From the IMG/VR virus record IMGVR_UViG_3300028920_000112, positions 1 through 45,611 of that record: a stretch of DNA of 45,611 nt; one strand, written 5' to 3'. The translations under genes and the position numbers were made by a program. The DNA comes from a virus. Position 1 is the stretch's first letter, and each line of letters opens with the position of its first letter. The notes under the pieces are model-generated. The model was given only the letters and a program-made list of their open reading frames with translations. It had not been told where the DNA came from and did not search any database. Below are positions 21,793-31,273 of this stretch, piece after piece.

Positions 21793-21972
21793 TTAGCCTT
21801 CAAATACTCCTGTTATTGTTATATGTAATTTTCCGTCAGCTGGTAAGGTAACTCCACTTGCTCCGCCTATAAGCTGGTTATCATTTAGTTTTATCTCAAA
21901 TTTATCATCTTTCGTAATAGCTACATCTTGGTCTATATGATAAGTTATTTCTTTTTTAATTGTAAGAGGCAT
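21793..21972 (-). CDS. small beta-rich protein
   Basis: 59 residues, beta-strand-like (MPLTIKKEITYHIDQDVAIT and LIGGASGVTLPADGKLHITI). ATG 21972 has AAAGGAG. It lies between the fibre and lysis-like genes and resembles small tail or capsid decoration proteins in composition. Not a recognised family. Confidence 0.55.
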   Translation of the reverse strand: MPLTIKKEITYHIDQDVAITKDDKFEIKLNDNQLIGGASGVTLPADGKLHITITGVFEG

Positions 21973-21973
21973 A

Positions 21974-22099
21974 TTATTCTCCTTTAGCTATTGCTATTAA
22001 ACAATCCTCACAAACTGATTCATTGTTTTCTTTCGTTACTACCATTCTAATTTCAGCATTAGTTTTGCCACATTTTACACAAGTAGGTTTATCTGCCAT
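21974..22099 (-). CDS. small zinc-binding protein
   Basis: 41 residues with CVKCGK (about 7-12) and CEDCLIA (about 30-36), a two-pair zinc ribbon. ATG 22099 has AAAGGAG and the stop is 1 base before the next start. Unknown function; one of many such small zinc proteins in this genome. Confidence 0.6.
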   Translation of the reverse strand: MADKPTCVKCGKTNAEIRMVVTKENNESVCEDCLIAIAKGE

Positions 22100-22110
22100 A
22101 GTATTCTCCT

Positions 22111-23571
22111 TTAGGTTCTATCTTGCCATATTTTATAGTAGTCAATCTCAAATACAAACGGTGTATTATTCTGGTCTGTAACGCCTATAATCAAAGGCAC
22201 TAAATTATCTGTCGGGACATTAGATGTAATACTTCCCTGTGAAGCATTATCTATAAACCATTCTACCGAAGTATCTGTCTTAAACTCAAACCTTAATACT
22301 ACTTCTGTATTTGCGGCAGCTGCTGCACCTGAATCTGTAGTTGAAACTCCATCAAGCTGACAATGCAGATGCCAGTTAGTATCGGCATAGATAGTATGGC
22401 TCATCTGTATCATTATAAAGTCCTCATTACCGCCACCGAGATTCTCTGCCATTTCTGACCAGCCAGTACCGATATTTGAGTTGACTAATCCGATAGCGAA
22501 GTTGGTATCATTGTCTACCGTATTTAATCTCAACCTTACTTCCATAGTAGGTCTGCGTGTATTATTAAAAGCATATATTGCTGAACCAGAATACCAATAA
22601 TAAGATATTTCATCTCCTGCCACACCAGTTCCACCATTAGAACACTCAGTTGCTTGCCAACCATTAAGTTGTGTTGTAGGTGTATAAGACATATCTGACC
22701 TTCCACCTGTATTGGTGCGTGTTGACCAAGGGTCGCCACCGCCACCCATCTGTTGTGCCCAAAAATCATTATAATAATAGGCAGCACCTTGTTCTATACG
22801 ACCTGATTCTGTTCCTCTGTCATTAGCATCAAATGCTACTGAACGACCAGTAGGAACTTGTGCCTTAAAAGCTATTGCTTTATATCCATCATCGGTAATA
22901 TTATTTTGTATATCAACATTCATTGCTATAGTTTGCCCTGTGAGTGTTGTAGCATTATTCCAGCCAAAATCCCAAGCAAAACCACTATCTTGTGTTGAAT
23001 TAGCCTCACAACCATAAATACTAAACAACCAATGACGAGTTGTATTCATATCAATGGCAAATATCTTACTAGCACCCAGTTGTGCTACCATATCATTGTT
23101 ACCCTGTATTTCTAAATAAGGATAGGTATCAGTTGAGTTAGCATAAAGATATAAATCATCAGCAGTAGTATCTCCACCATAGATAGTCAATGAATCAGCA
23201 GCAGCTACAGCATAACCACCACTTGAAGTAAAAGTTAAGGTATCTTGTAATTGCATATCATCTGTTGATGTTACCTGCTCAGCCTGTAATGTTCCAGTTA
23301 ATGTAACAGAACCTGATTTGTTTGTAGTGAAACCAGCATCTGCTCCAAAAGCACCTGAATCATTATACTGTACTTGTGTATCTGCACCTCCCGGACTTGC
23401 ACCTGCACCATTTGCTGCTAATGTAATACGACCATTACCATCAACTGTTATGTTTGCGTTAGTATACGCACCGGGAGTAACAGCAGTGTTTATAAGGTCT
23501 ATAACACTGTCTGACACACCTGTTGTTACTGATATATTTCCTGCCGTTCCTACTAATTGTCTTGCCATCAT
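22111..23571 (-). CDS. tail fibre/receptor-binding protein with lectin-like C-terminus
   Basis: 486 residues. The N-terminal part is a beta-rich spacer (VTPGAYTNANITVDGNGRIT, ADTQVQYNDSGAFGADAGF) and includes one copy of the IYGGDTTADDLYLYANSTDT module near 127-150. The C-terminal 200 residues (about 287-486; SDMSYTPTTQ, then ECSNGGTGVAGDEISYYWY, RFEFKTDTSVEWFID) look like a concanavalin-type beta sandwich, a usual receptor-binding fold. It shares modules with the 1931-residue fibre upstream, so the two are paralogous in part. AAGGAGTAA precedes a doublet ATG. Confidence 0.75.
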   Translation of the reverse strand: MMARQLVGTAGNISVTTGVSDSVIDLINTAVTPGAYTNANITVDGNGRITLAANGAGASPGGADTQVQYNDSGAFGADAGFTTNKSGSVTLTGTLQAEQVTSTDDMQLQDTLTFTSSGGYAVAAADSLTIYGGDTTADDLYLYANSTDTYPYLEIQGNNDMVAQLGASKIFAIDMNTTRHWLFSIYGCEANSTQDSGFAWDFGWNNATTLTGQTIAMNVDIQNNITDDGYKAIAFKAQVPTGRSVAFDANDRGTESGRIEQGAAYYYNDFWAQQMGGGGDPWSTRTNTGGRSDMSYTPTTQLNGWQATECSNGGTGVAGDEISYYWYSGSAIYAFNNTRRPTMEVRLRLNTVDNDTNFAIGLVNSNIGTGWSEMAENLGGGNEDFIMIQMSHTIYADTNWHLHCQLDGVSTTDSGAAAAANTEVVLRFEFKTDTSVEWFIDNASQGSITSNVPTDNLVPLIIGVTDQNNTPFVFEIDYYKIWQDRT

Positions 23572-23578
23572 TTACTCC

Positions 23579-26500
23579 TTAATTAAAATCTATGTTATAA
23601 AGTGTTTCGTTATTCCCATTGTATGTAACATATAAATCATCTGCACCTGCGTTTACCTGTAATCTGTGGACATAGTTATTTAATGAATTAAATGCTGTCC
23701 AGCTTCCTCCAGAGTCCTTATATTCCATAGCTCCAGAATTATCTCTGAAACCATAGCCACCTGAACCTGAAGTTGTACCCCAGTTATGGTAAGTATCTGC
23801 GTCTTGTAATAAGTTACCACCTTTTAACTCAAGGTCGTAGTAAGTACCACCATTTAAATTATAAGGCGTTGTATCATTTATATGATTTCCATAAATAAGA
23901 CTTCCCGTACAAGAAGCATCTTCATTTATACCTTCTGTATCGTGTCCTGTGCTATAATTACCTGATACTGTGGTATCAGCACAGTTAATTAATTCTAATA
24001 ATCTCTCACTATCGCCTGCACCTGAAATTCCACTATTGTTAGTAAATATGTTTCCAGTTCCACCACTAATATAATAATCGCTATAAGTATTACCTGCGTC
24101 ATGACAAACATTAGCATTGATTACGTTATAATAAGGATTATTCCAAATATATATACCACTCTTACCGGGATTATGGGCAATGTTAGCACTAAAACTATTA
24201 TAACTTCCCTGTGAAATAATAGTATGAGCACCATTATTGCGACCTGTATTACCATTTACAAAATCATAATTACCTTGTATGTAAATACCTGATTGAGTTC
24301 CACCATAAGTTGTATTTGCTATAACAGAAACATTAGATGCATATACATAAATACCATATTTATCGTCATCAACAATATTGTTTGCTATAACACTATAATT
24401 ACAATTAGTCCATAAAGCTATGCCTTCATTTACATTATCTAAGGTATAATTGTTTACTACTCTGCAAGAAAGACAACTATTAAGCCATATACCTGCATAA
24501 TCACAATCAATGGCTATATTATCTCTTATGAGTGATTTATTAGAACCACTTACTAATTCTATACCCTGATCATCTGAATCCTCTAACCAACATCCAGCAA
24601 TAGTTGTATAAGTACACCCAGAACCATATATTAAACTCTTATCATTACCACCACCGGCATTACCAAGTATTTTTAAATCTTTGACTTGACAATAATCACA
24701 ACCATTTAAATTAATAATGTGGTCGGTAGACCAACCGCTTGCATCAAGAACAGTTCCCCATCCTTCGCCCCTTATAACTGTATAATCATAATCAACAGTA
24801 ATTGTTCCATCTATTGTATAAGTCCCCTCAGGTAATATAACTACACCACCTTCAGTACCTAATTGGTCTATGGCTGCATTGATTCCAGCAGAAGTAAATG
24901 TAGTACAATAAACTATCTTATCTGTTCCACCAATAGATAATTTCCCAGAACCACTTGCTGTGATAGAACCTACTGTCCCACCTGTAAAATCCAACACACC
25001 TACAGCTTCATCTATGGCTATATCACCTGCTGTTAAGTTATCATTAATGTCAGCATCATCTGTTGAGGTGAGTTGTTCTGCTTGGACTGTGCCTGTAGCT
25101 GTTAAATATCCATCAACGGGTGAATTAACTACATTTACCGTAGCACCGCCTGCGTTATTTATACCTGCTGGAGCAATCATATCCTCAAATTGAGAATTAA
25201 GAGTTGCAGCACCGCCTAAGTAATATGAATAATTATTAGTAGCACCTGTAACGTGAATATGATTAAACATACCTCTTACATTGGGTGTTCCTGCTATATA
25301 AACCCCATAGGCATTGGTTTGTCCACCTGTAACGTGTAATAAATTATAAGCAAACTCTCCCGAGCCACCTCCACCAATATAAAATCCTGCTGGAATTGTA
25401 GTATCAACATCATCTATATAGCCAACGCACTCATTTACATCTATTGTAGCATTACCCGTTCCATAACCTATTGTGATGGCAGTAGAAGCTCCTGAACCAT
25501 TAACATCTATATTTACTCTTTTTAAGTCATAAGCAGGAGCATTAGCAAACCAGCAAATTGCAGATTTAATCTCTGCTACTACGCCTGTATGGTTATATTC
25601 TATAGTGCCTTCTGATATATTTACAGTTCCATTACCTATTGAAGCATAACAGCAGGGTTGCTGACCTGCGGTGGTATAAGCTGTAGTCATAACAATATGA
25701 CATTGTTTAAAGTTACAACTTCCGCTTGAACCTATAACTGTAGAAACCAATGATGTTGCTGCAGTTACCTCTGCTTTAATTTTATAAATTTTACAACCTG
25801 TATAAGTAGAATAATCTATAAGGTTAGCATTATCGGCGGTTAATAGGCAGTCTTTAGGTGCAGCACCCATTCCACGGACTATTTGGTTATTAGCAGTAAA
25901 ATGGATAGTATTATTATTATCTACATCATAATCATAAGTACCGGGATAAACAAGAACAAGAGTATTTGCACCTGATGCATCAAGTGCTTCTTGAACGGTA
26001 GTATAATCACCACCAGATTTAGCTACGGTTACGGTGTTAGCATAGGGAGTAACAAATGTCCCAAAATCGCCTGTGCCTGTGGTGGTTAAATTAGCAGCTC
26101 CAAAGTCAATAGTACCGGCTGGAGAATTGGTTATGGTTTCTCCATTCTGTAAGACTATGTCATAAGTTAGAGTAGCTCCTGACATAGTAATACCATTGGT
26201 TGCTAAAGATCCTGTTAAATCAATAGCATCAGTATAACTACCGTCTATTTTTATGCCTTTTGTATCGCTAAAGGTAATTACATCTCCCATTGCTGGATTG
26301 ATAGTAGTAGATAAACCACCAGTAAGTCCAATATAAGGATAGGAATCCGAAGAATTAGCATATAAATTAAGTATATCACTTGCTGTATCTCCACCGTATA
26401 TATTTGTTAATGTTGCAGCTGAGGTAATTTTTCCAGCACTTGCACTAAAGACTATATCACTTGTTAGGTTAGCTCCTGATAAGTCAATCCCGTTTAACCA

Positions 26501-29374
26501 AGTTCCTGATAGATAGTATCCGTATGCTCCTGACTGACTGCCTGTATTAGAAACATTAACTCCTATCGCAGTTGCACCAGCTATATTTGGTACTAAATTA
26601 AGGTTTGCTCCTATTATATTACCTGCTGGGTTAGTTCCATTAGTAAGAGAACATTGAAATCCAGTTAAATCCCCTGTTCCACCAATATCATTTATTATCC
26701 CGAAGAAGCCTATCTTATCGCCAGTTGATTGTATGTTCGCACCGCCGTAAGCAACATCCCAAACTAAAAAATTACCGAACCAGTTTGCTGCACTTCCTGC
26801 TGCTGAACCACCCGTATTTAATATACCTAACCCACCAACAATGGTATCAGCGGCATCAGAAGCATTATCAGCTATTAAAGAAGCAAAAGAAAGGTTATTA
26901 TCAAACGCTGTTGTCATACCACCACTTGCTATTTGGGATAAAACACCATACATCCCAGTATAATCACCTTGACTTGTAGCGGTTATATGCATTCCTCTTA
27001 CATCATCAGCTGCCGCATCTATATCTAAATCAATTACACCAGCTGTATCGGTATGGTCGGTGGTAGTAGCGTCTATAAATAGTTTCTCATCAGCTCCAAA
27101 AGTAACATCTATATCACCTGCTGCAATATTTATCGCCTTCTCTGCATCTCCTTGAATATCTATTCCATAACTTGTGCCTGTGCCATTTGCTACTTTACCT
27201 GTGATTTTAAGTCCTGTTGAACCTTTGTTAGCTCCAAAAGTTAAATTGGTTGAAGCGTCTATTTCTTGACCTACTACATCATTAGTGGTCGTAGTAGTTT
27301 GCCAATGAGTTTTAAATGCACTTCCTGTAGTTTGTCCTGTAAGATAATAAGAGGTTGTTTTACCGAGATCCCAAGTGCTACTACCTGCTACAGTAACATA
27401 GAAATTATTCCCATTAGGGACATTAAACCCTGCATTAGAATTCCCATATAATCCTAATACTGGGTAGGAATCTGTGGAATTAGCATAAATAAATAAATCA
27501 TTTCCAGAAGTTGTCCCACCGTAAATATTATGATTAGCATTAGTATTAAAATAAATATTGCCACCAAGATTTAACGCACTTGCTGCTGTTATACCGCCTG
27601 CTGACAAGGTTACGTTGCCATCGCTGTCTACTTGGAATTTCTCGGTTGTTATATTATACCCTCTGATTAAATAAGATTGCCCTGAGCCATTAGCAGCTTT
27701 GGTTACAAGGCGCAAAGCATTCCCGCCTTTGTTAGTCCCATAGGTAACACCACTTGAGACATCTAAATCAAGCATAGTAATATCGCCAGATGTAGTTACT
27801 CCTGAATCATATCTAAAATCTACTGCGTAGCCGGTGGGGTCTGAAGTATTAAAAACTATATTTTCCTCATCTACCATAAAGGTAGCATCGCCATCTAAGC
27901 TGAATTGGTAGTTATCCCCTTTGTCTATATCAAAGTCTATACCACCATCACCAAGTAAATGAATTGATGATTGAGTTCCGTCTATTGTGTTGGCGTGTAA
28001 GTAAAGGTCGTCGCCTGTGGTATCTCCACCATATATATAACAAGGGTTAGTCCCTGTATACCAGTAAGAACCTGAATTATATATCCCATCCGTATAAACA
28101 GAACCTGTGGCTGTTAAAGAAGAAGCCTGTAAAGAGCCTGATAAAGTTACACTACCTGCTTTATCTGTAGTAAAACCAGCATCTGAACCAAAAGAACCAC
28201 CATCATTATATTGAACCCAAGTATCATTACCTGAAGATGAAATAGAAGCAGAAGTATGAGTATGTCCGGGATCTGTCCCACTTGTAACATTTGCTCCATA
28301 AATAGCAGAGCCACTTATAGCAAGACTGGCTGTAATGCTTCCTAAATTTTCTATATCTCCATCTTCATTAACAGTAAAAACTGAGGTAGCAGAAGCAGAG
28401 CCTGATAAAACTCTTATAGCATTTCCTGTTGTTACATTATCAGAATCTAATCTTATCTTTAGAGCATCGCCAGAAGTAATACCTACACCATCTATTTGTA
28501 CACAAGTCCCTGAGGTTACGCTATCAAAATCAAAAAGACCAGCTACACCTGTAATTTGGACAGTTTCAAAAACAGATTGGGCATCATCGGTGTAAAAAGA
28601 CTTAGTAGTTCCTGACCTAACAATAAAATTATCCCCACTATCTACATAAACAGTAACATCATCTGTAGTATCATCTACTAATATATAAGGGTTTGTAGAA
28701 CCTGAATTAGCTCTTAAATATAGTTTGTCCCCTGATGTATTACCGCCAGTTAAAGTAATAGACGCAGCTGTTTGGGTAATAGCACCACCGGAAGAAGAAA
28801 AAGTTATGTTGGCAGGTGTAGTTAATGTAGTAGTAGTAATATCTAATAGATTAGTACCATTAACAACAAGACCTATATTGTCAGCACCAATTCTATATAG
28901 ACCAGAGTCTAAATCATTAAGGAAAGTAAAGGCAGGACGTGCTAAAGTACCATCACCAATACGTAGCTCCCCACCATCAGATATTTCTAATGCAGTTGTA
29001 AAAGACGGAGTAGCACCTGCACCTGAAAACTGTAAATTCCATTTAGCGTATGTAGTAGTAGATTCTGCGTGGAATCTGGTAGCATAACGTGTAGCATCAT
29101 AAGCATTCCAAGAACCATCATAATAAGCATTGTGGGTAATATCAAATATATCATCGTTACCCTGCTTACTAAGTGAAATCTTTGCAGTGCCATTATCAGC
29201 TATAACTAATCTATCATATGCAGCATTACCTATTTCTAAATGCCCTTGAATAACTAAATCATCAGTTAAGGGATCATTAGAACAATCTAACTTTAGATAA
29301 CGTGCGTCTAAAGAAGTTAAAGTATTACCATTGGCATCAAATTTGCCTGTGAATGGATTTAATGTATAAGCCAT
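23579..29374 (-). CDS. giant tail fibre with repeated modules and two beta-helix domains
   Basis: 1931 residues. A short anchor (MAYTLNPFTGKFDANGN) is followed by a long repetitive beta region in which a GG-x-T-x-x-D-x-L-x-x-x-A-N module recurs near 205, 446, 613 and 991. Around 1110-1420 lies a pectin-lyase-like domain (GGDYTTVQEALDASG), and around 1486-1830 a right-handed beta helix of the NosD type (GINAAIDQLG, then many N-x-I rungs). Such proteins bind or cut surface polysaccharide. No catalytic residues are certain by eye. AAGGAAT precedes the ATG. Its size and repeats suggest modular exchange. Confidence 0.85.
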   Translation of the reverse strand: MAYTLNPFTGKFDANGNTLTSLDARYLKLDCSNDPLTDDLVIQGHLEIGNAAYDRLVIADNGTAKISLSKQGNDDIFDITHNAYYDGSWNAYDATRYATRFHAESTTTYAKWNLQFSGAGATPSFTTALEISDGGELRIGDGTLARPAFTFLNDLDSGLYRIGADNIGLVVNGTNLLDITTTTLTTPANITFSSSGGAITQTAASITLTGGNTSGDKLYLRANSGSTNPYILVDDTTDDVTVYVDSGDNFIVRSGTTKSFYTDDAQSVFETVQITGVAGLFDFDSVTSGTCVQIDGVGITSGDALKIRLDSDNVTTGNAIRVLSGSASATSVFTVNEDGDIENLGSITASLAISGSAIYGANVTSGTDPGHTHTSASISSSGNDTWVQYNDGGSFGSDAGFTTDKAGSVTLSGSLQASSLTATGSVYTDGIYNSGSYWYTGTNPCYIYGGDTTGDDLYLHANTIDGTQSSIHLLGDGGIDFDIDKGDNYQFSLDGDATFMVDEENIVFNTSDPTGYAVDFRYDSGVTTSGDITMLDLDVSSGVTYGTNKGGNALRLVTKAANGSGQSYLIRGYNITTEKFQVDSDGNVTLSAGGITAASALNLGGNIYFNTNANHNIYGGTTSGNDLFIYANSTDSYPVLGLYGNSNAGFNVPNGNNFYVTVAGSSTWDLGKTTSYYLTGQTTGSAFKTHWQTTTTTNDVVGQEIDASTNLTFGANKGSTGLKITGKVANGTGTSYGIDIQGDAEKAINIAAGDIDVTFGADEKLFIDATTTDHTDTAGVIDLDIDAAADDVRGMHITATSQGDYTGMYGVLSQIASGGMTTAFDNNLSFASLIADNASDAADTIVGGLGILNTGGSAAGSAANWFGNFLVWDVAYGGANIQSTGDKIGFFGIINDIGGTGDLTGFQCSLTNGTNPAGNIIGANLNLVPNIAGATAIGVNVSNTGSQSGAYGYYLSGTWLNGIDLSGANLTSDIVFSASAGKITSAATLTNIYGGDTASDILNLYANSSDSYPYIGLTGGLSTTINPAMGDVITFSDTKGIKIDGSYTDAIDLTGSLATNGITMSGATLTYDIVLQNGETITNSPAGTIDFGAANLTTTGTGDFGTFVTPYANTVTVAKSGGDYTTVQEALDASGANTLVLVYPGTYDYDVDNNNTIHFTANNQIVRGMGAAPKDCLLTADNANLIDYSTYTGCKIYKIKAEVTAATSLVSTVIGSSGSCNFKQCHIVMTTAYTTAGQQPCCYASIGNGTVNISEGTIEYNHTGVVAEIKSAICWFANAPAYDLKRVNIDVNGSGASTAITIGYGTGNATIDVNECVGYIDDVDTTIPAGFYIGGGGSGEFAYNLLHVTGGQTNAYGVYIAGTPNVRGMFNHIHVTGATNNYSYYLGGAATLNSQFEDMIAPAGINNAGGATVNVVNSPVDGYLTATGTVQAEQLTSTDDADINDNLTAGDIAIDEAVGVLDFTGGTVGSITASGSGKLSIGGTDKIVYCTTFTSAGINAAIDQLGTEGGVVILPEGTYTIDGTITVDYDYTVIRGEGWGTVLDASGWSTDHIINLNGCDYCQVKDLKILGNAGGGNDKSLIYGSGCTYTTIAGCWLEDSDDQGIELVSGSNKSLIRDNIAIDCDYAGIWLNSCLSCRVVNNYTLDNVNEGIALWTNCNYSVIANNIVDDDKYGIYVYASNVSVIANTTYGGTQSGIYIQGNYDFVNGNTGRNNGAHTIISQGSYNSFSANIAHNPGKSGIYIWNNPYYNVINANVCHDAGNTYSDYYISGGTGNIFTNNSGISGAGDSERLLELINCADTTVSGNYSTGHDTEGINEDASCTGSLIYGNHINDTTPYNLNGGTYYDLELKGGNLLQDADTYHNWGTTSGSGGYGFRDNSGAMEYKDSGGSWTAFNSLNNYVHRLQVNAGADDLYVTYNGNNETLYNIDFN

Positions 29375-29383
29375 CTATATTCC

Positions 29384-29695
29384 TTAACTGTAAACAGCAG
29401 TTGTACTTCTATTATCCCAAGCATCAAATGCAGATTGTCTTAGAGTACACTGCCTATTTGCATCATATGTATATTTTTGTAATAACCAACCATCTGTACC
29501 TGTTCCTAAGCCTTGAGGTGCATATCCTACATAATCAGGCAGACCATCTGTTGAAGAATATTCTGCTCTCATCTGTAATGTAGTTGGTATTTCTGTGATC
29601 CTTGCAGCAAATAAATCCTTCTCGTAACTATCAGCTTCTATAGCAGAAGGTTTAGTCGCCCCACTTAATTGAGTAGAAGTTCCTAATGTTGTCAT
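29384..29695 (-). CDS. hypothetical virion-region protein
   Basis: 103 residues, no membrane segment, Thr/Ser/Ala-rich (MTTLGTSTQLSGATKPSAIE). Overlaps the gene upstream by 4 bases and directly precedes the giant fibre. Possibly a fibre-attachment or chaperone protein; function not recognised. Confidence 0.55.
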   Translation of the reverse strand: MTTLGTSTQLSGATKPSAIEADSYEKDLFAARITEIPTTLQMRAEYSSTDGLPDYVGYAPQGLGTGTDGWLLQKYTYDANRQCTLRQSAFDAWDNRSTTAVYS

Positions 29696-30072
29696 CGTTT
29701 CTTCCTCTCATAAATACTTTGTTCTTTTTTTAAAGATTTTATGTTATTCTGTACAACCAACCAGTTGTATAGTTTTGTATATCTTCTTTCGTCTAATCTC
29801 GGTGATCCGAGTTTCCTTGATAGCCTATCTATGTATGTAATTATATTAGACTGATTTTTTTCTTTAACATTTTCTAATGCGTGGTTCCATATATAATTAA
29901 GTTCTCGTTGTGATTTGTCATCAAACTCAACAGTTTCCCAATCAGTATTAAAGTAGTCATAGAACCTTTGTGATAAGGGACGACCTTCTTCCCCCATAAT
30001 AGAACGAGGTTCTTTTTCTGTCTTTGTCGGTTCAGCTACTGTAATTGGTGTTGCTGTTCTTGCTAAAGGCAT
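29692..30072 (-). CDS. hypothetical helical virion-region protein
   Basis: 126 residues, N-terminal Pro/Thr-rich arm, then a charged helical body ending in a basic tail (SLKKEQSIYERKKR). Overlaps the gene upstream by one base and the next by 4 bases. Part of the ejection/tail module; role unknown. Confidence 0.55.
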   Translation of the reverse strand: MPLARTATPITVAEPTKTEKEPRSIMGEEGRPLSQRFYDYFNTDWETVEFDDKSQRELNYIWNHALENVKEKNQSNIITYIDRLSRKLGSPRLDERRYTKLYNWLVVQNNIKSLKKEQSIYERKKR

Positions 30073-31271
30073 TATTGTCCTCTCTCACTACTTCCACCAC
30101 CACTAATATTACCTATTGCTTTTTTAATCCCCATTCCTGCTCCAATGAGACCACCACTAACAATAAGGTTCATAGGGTTTGTTAAAGTTTTAATAACTTG
30201 ATGTACAGTTCTATAACCACCCATTTGGTTGATTAATTTCTGTGGTAGTATTTTTCTAATCGCCATTTGTACTTCTGGCTCTTTCCAATTCCCACCTTTT
30301 ATTAACTTGGTTATCCTGTTAAATTTCATAAAGTTCTTTATATCATTATATGGTTTTATACCTTTTGCATATTGAGTACTAACATCCTTCATCTCAGGAA
30401 AAGCATCCATTCTCGCAGCTTTTATATCAGTAAGTGTATCTAAGTAATCTACATCAGTTGCATTTATTTTACCGGGTTTTACTCTCGTATTCAAATCAGA
30501 TATAACCTTGTTAGCTTCTTTTATAGTTAAATCTGTACCCTTTTGCCCTTTTGATTGTATCCACTTTTTAATAGTTGGATTTTTCAATAATTTTGATTTA
30601 GTTGAAGTAGAAAAATCATCCCAAGAGTTTAGTAAACCATCTACTACATTCCTGAAGGAAGCAACTTTGTTAGGATATTTCCGAGCAAGTGCTTCAACTG
30701 CTTCATCCCATTGGTTCATTAACCCTTGTTTGTATTTAAAGAAATTAGTTCTAATAGTGTTTGTAAACTTTGCTCCTGCCTTAGGTACAAAATAATTCTT
30801 TAATTGACCTAATCCTTGCAGTGCTTTACCAGTTCCATAAGAAGCTGCTGCTACAAGAGGTGCACGCATAGCTGTATCTCCAAGTTTATTAGCATATTCT
30901 TGGTAGGCTTCTTGAGAAACATCAGGGGAAGGTAACATAACTTGGGCTAATGAACTACCTATGCCCTGCATACCACCAGCTAAACCCATACTCACAATGT
31001 TCTGACGAGTAGGTGGAACAGCATTAGGTTTAGCATAAAGGTCAGCCTGTCCTAATTGTGCACGACCTACAACAGTACCTGCTCCTGCACCAATATTAGG
31101 ATGTCCAACAGTACTGCCTAAACCATAACCTATAATACCACCTGCAGTTTCGCCTATATCACCAAAAGATACAGATTCACCAGAAGCCTTTCTTTTTTTT
31201 ACAGCTTCTTCGGTATATTCTTTCTCTTTTATTTCAATTATTTCACCAGTTTTTTTATCTTTGATTTTCAT
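30072..31271 (-). CDS. putative ejection (internal virion) protein
   Basis: 399 residues. A basic N-terminus is followed by a Gly/Ala-rich hydrophobic stretch (about 40-120, GGIIGYGLGSTVGHPNIGAG and similar), a charged helical middle and a second hydrophobic segment near the C-terminus (LIVSGGLIGAGMG). This is the layout of internal proteins that podoviruses eject to form a channel across the cell envelope. It lies in the block of four similar proteins. No enzymatic motif. Confidence 0.6.
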   Translation of the reverse strand: MKIKDKKTGEIIEIKEKEYTEEAVKKRKASGESVSFGDIGETAGGIIGYGLGSTVGHPNIGAGAGTVVGRAQLGQADLYAKPNAVPPTRQNIVSMGLAGGMQGIGSSLAQVMLPSPDVSQEAYQEYANKLGDTAMRAPLVAAASYGTGKALQGLGQLKNYFVPKAGAKFTNTIRTNFFKYKQGLMNQWDEAVEALARKYPNKVASFRNVVDGLLNSWDDFSTSTKSKLLKNPTIKKWIQSKGQKGTDLTIKEANKVISDLNTRVKPGKINATDVDYLDTLTDIKAARMDAFPEMKDVSTQYAKGIKPYNDIKNFMKFNRITKLIKGGNWKEPEVQMAIRKILPQKLINQMGGYRTVHQVIKTLTNPMNLIVSGGLIGAGMGIKKAIGNISGGGSSERGQ

Positions 31272-31273
31272 TA

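Noticed and set aside
28725-29087. Plus-strand open frames opposite the giant fibre (for example 120 codons here, also 24960, 26725 and 28335)
   Set aside because: Long opposite-strand frames are common against Thr/Ser/Gly-rich coding DNA. None has a start site, and the composition mirrors the fibre.
22111-29374. Diversity-generating retroelement acting on the fibres
   Set aside because: No reverse transcriptase and no template-repeat/variable-repeat pair with A-biased changes were seen anywhere in the circle.
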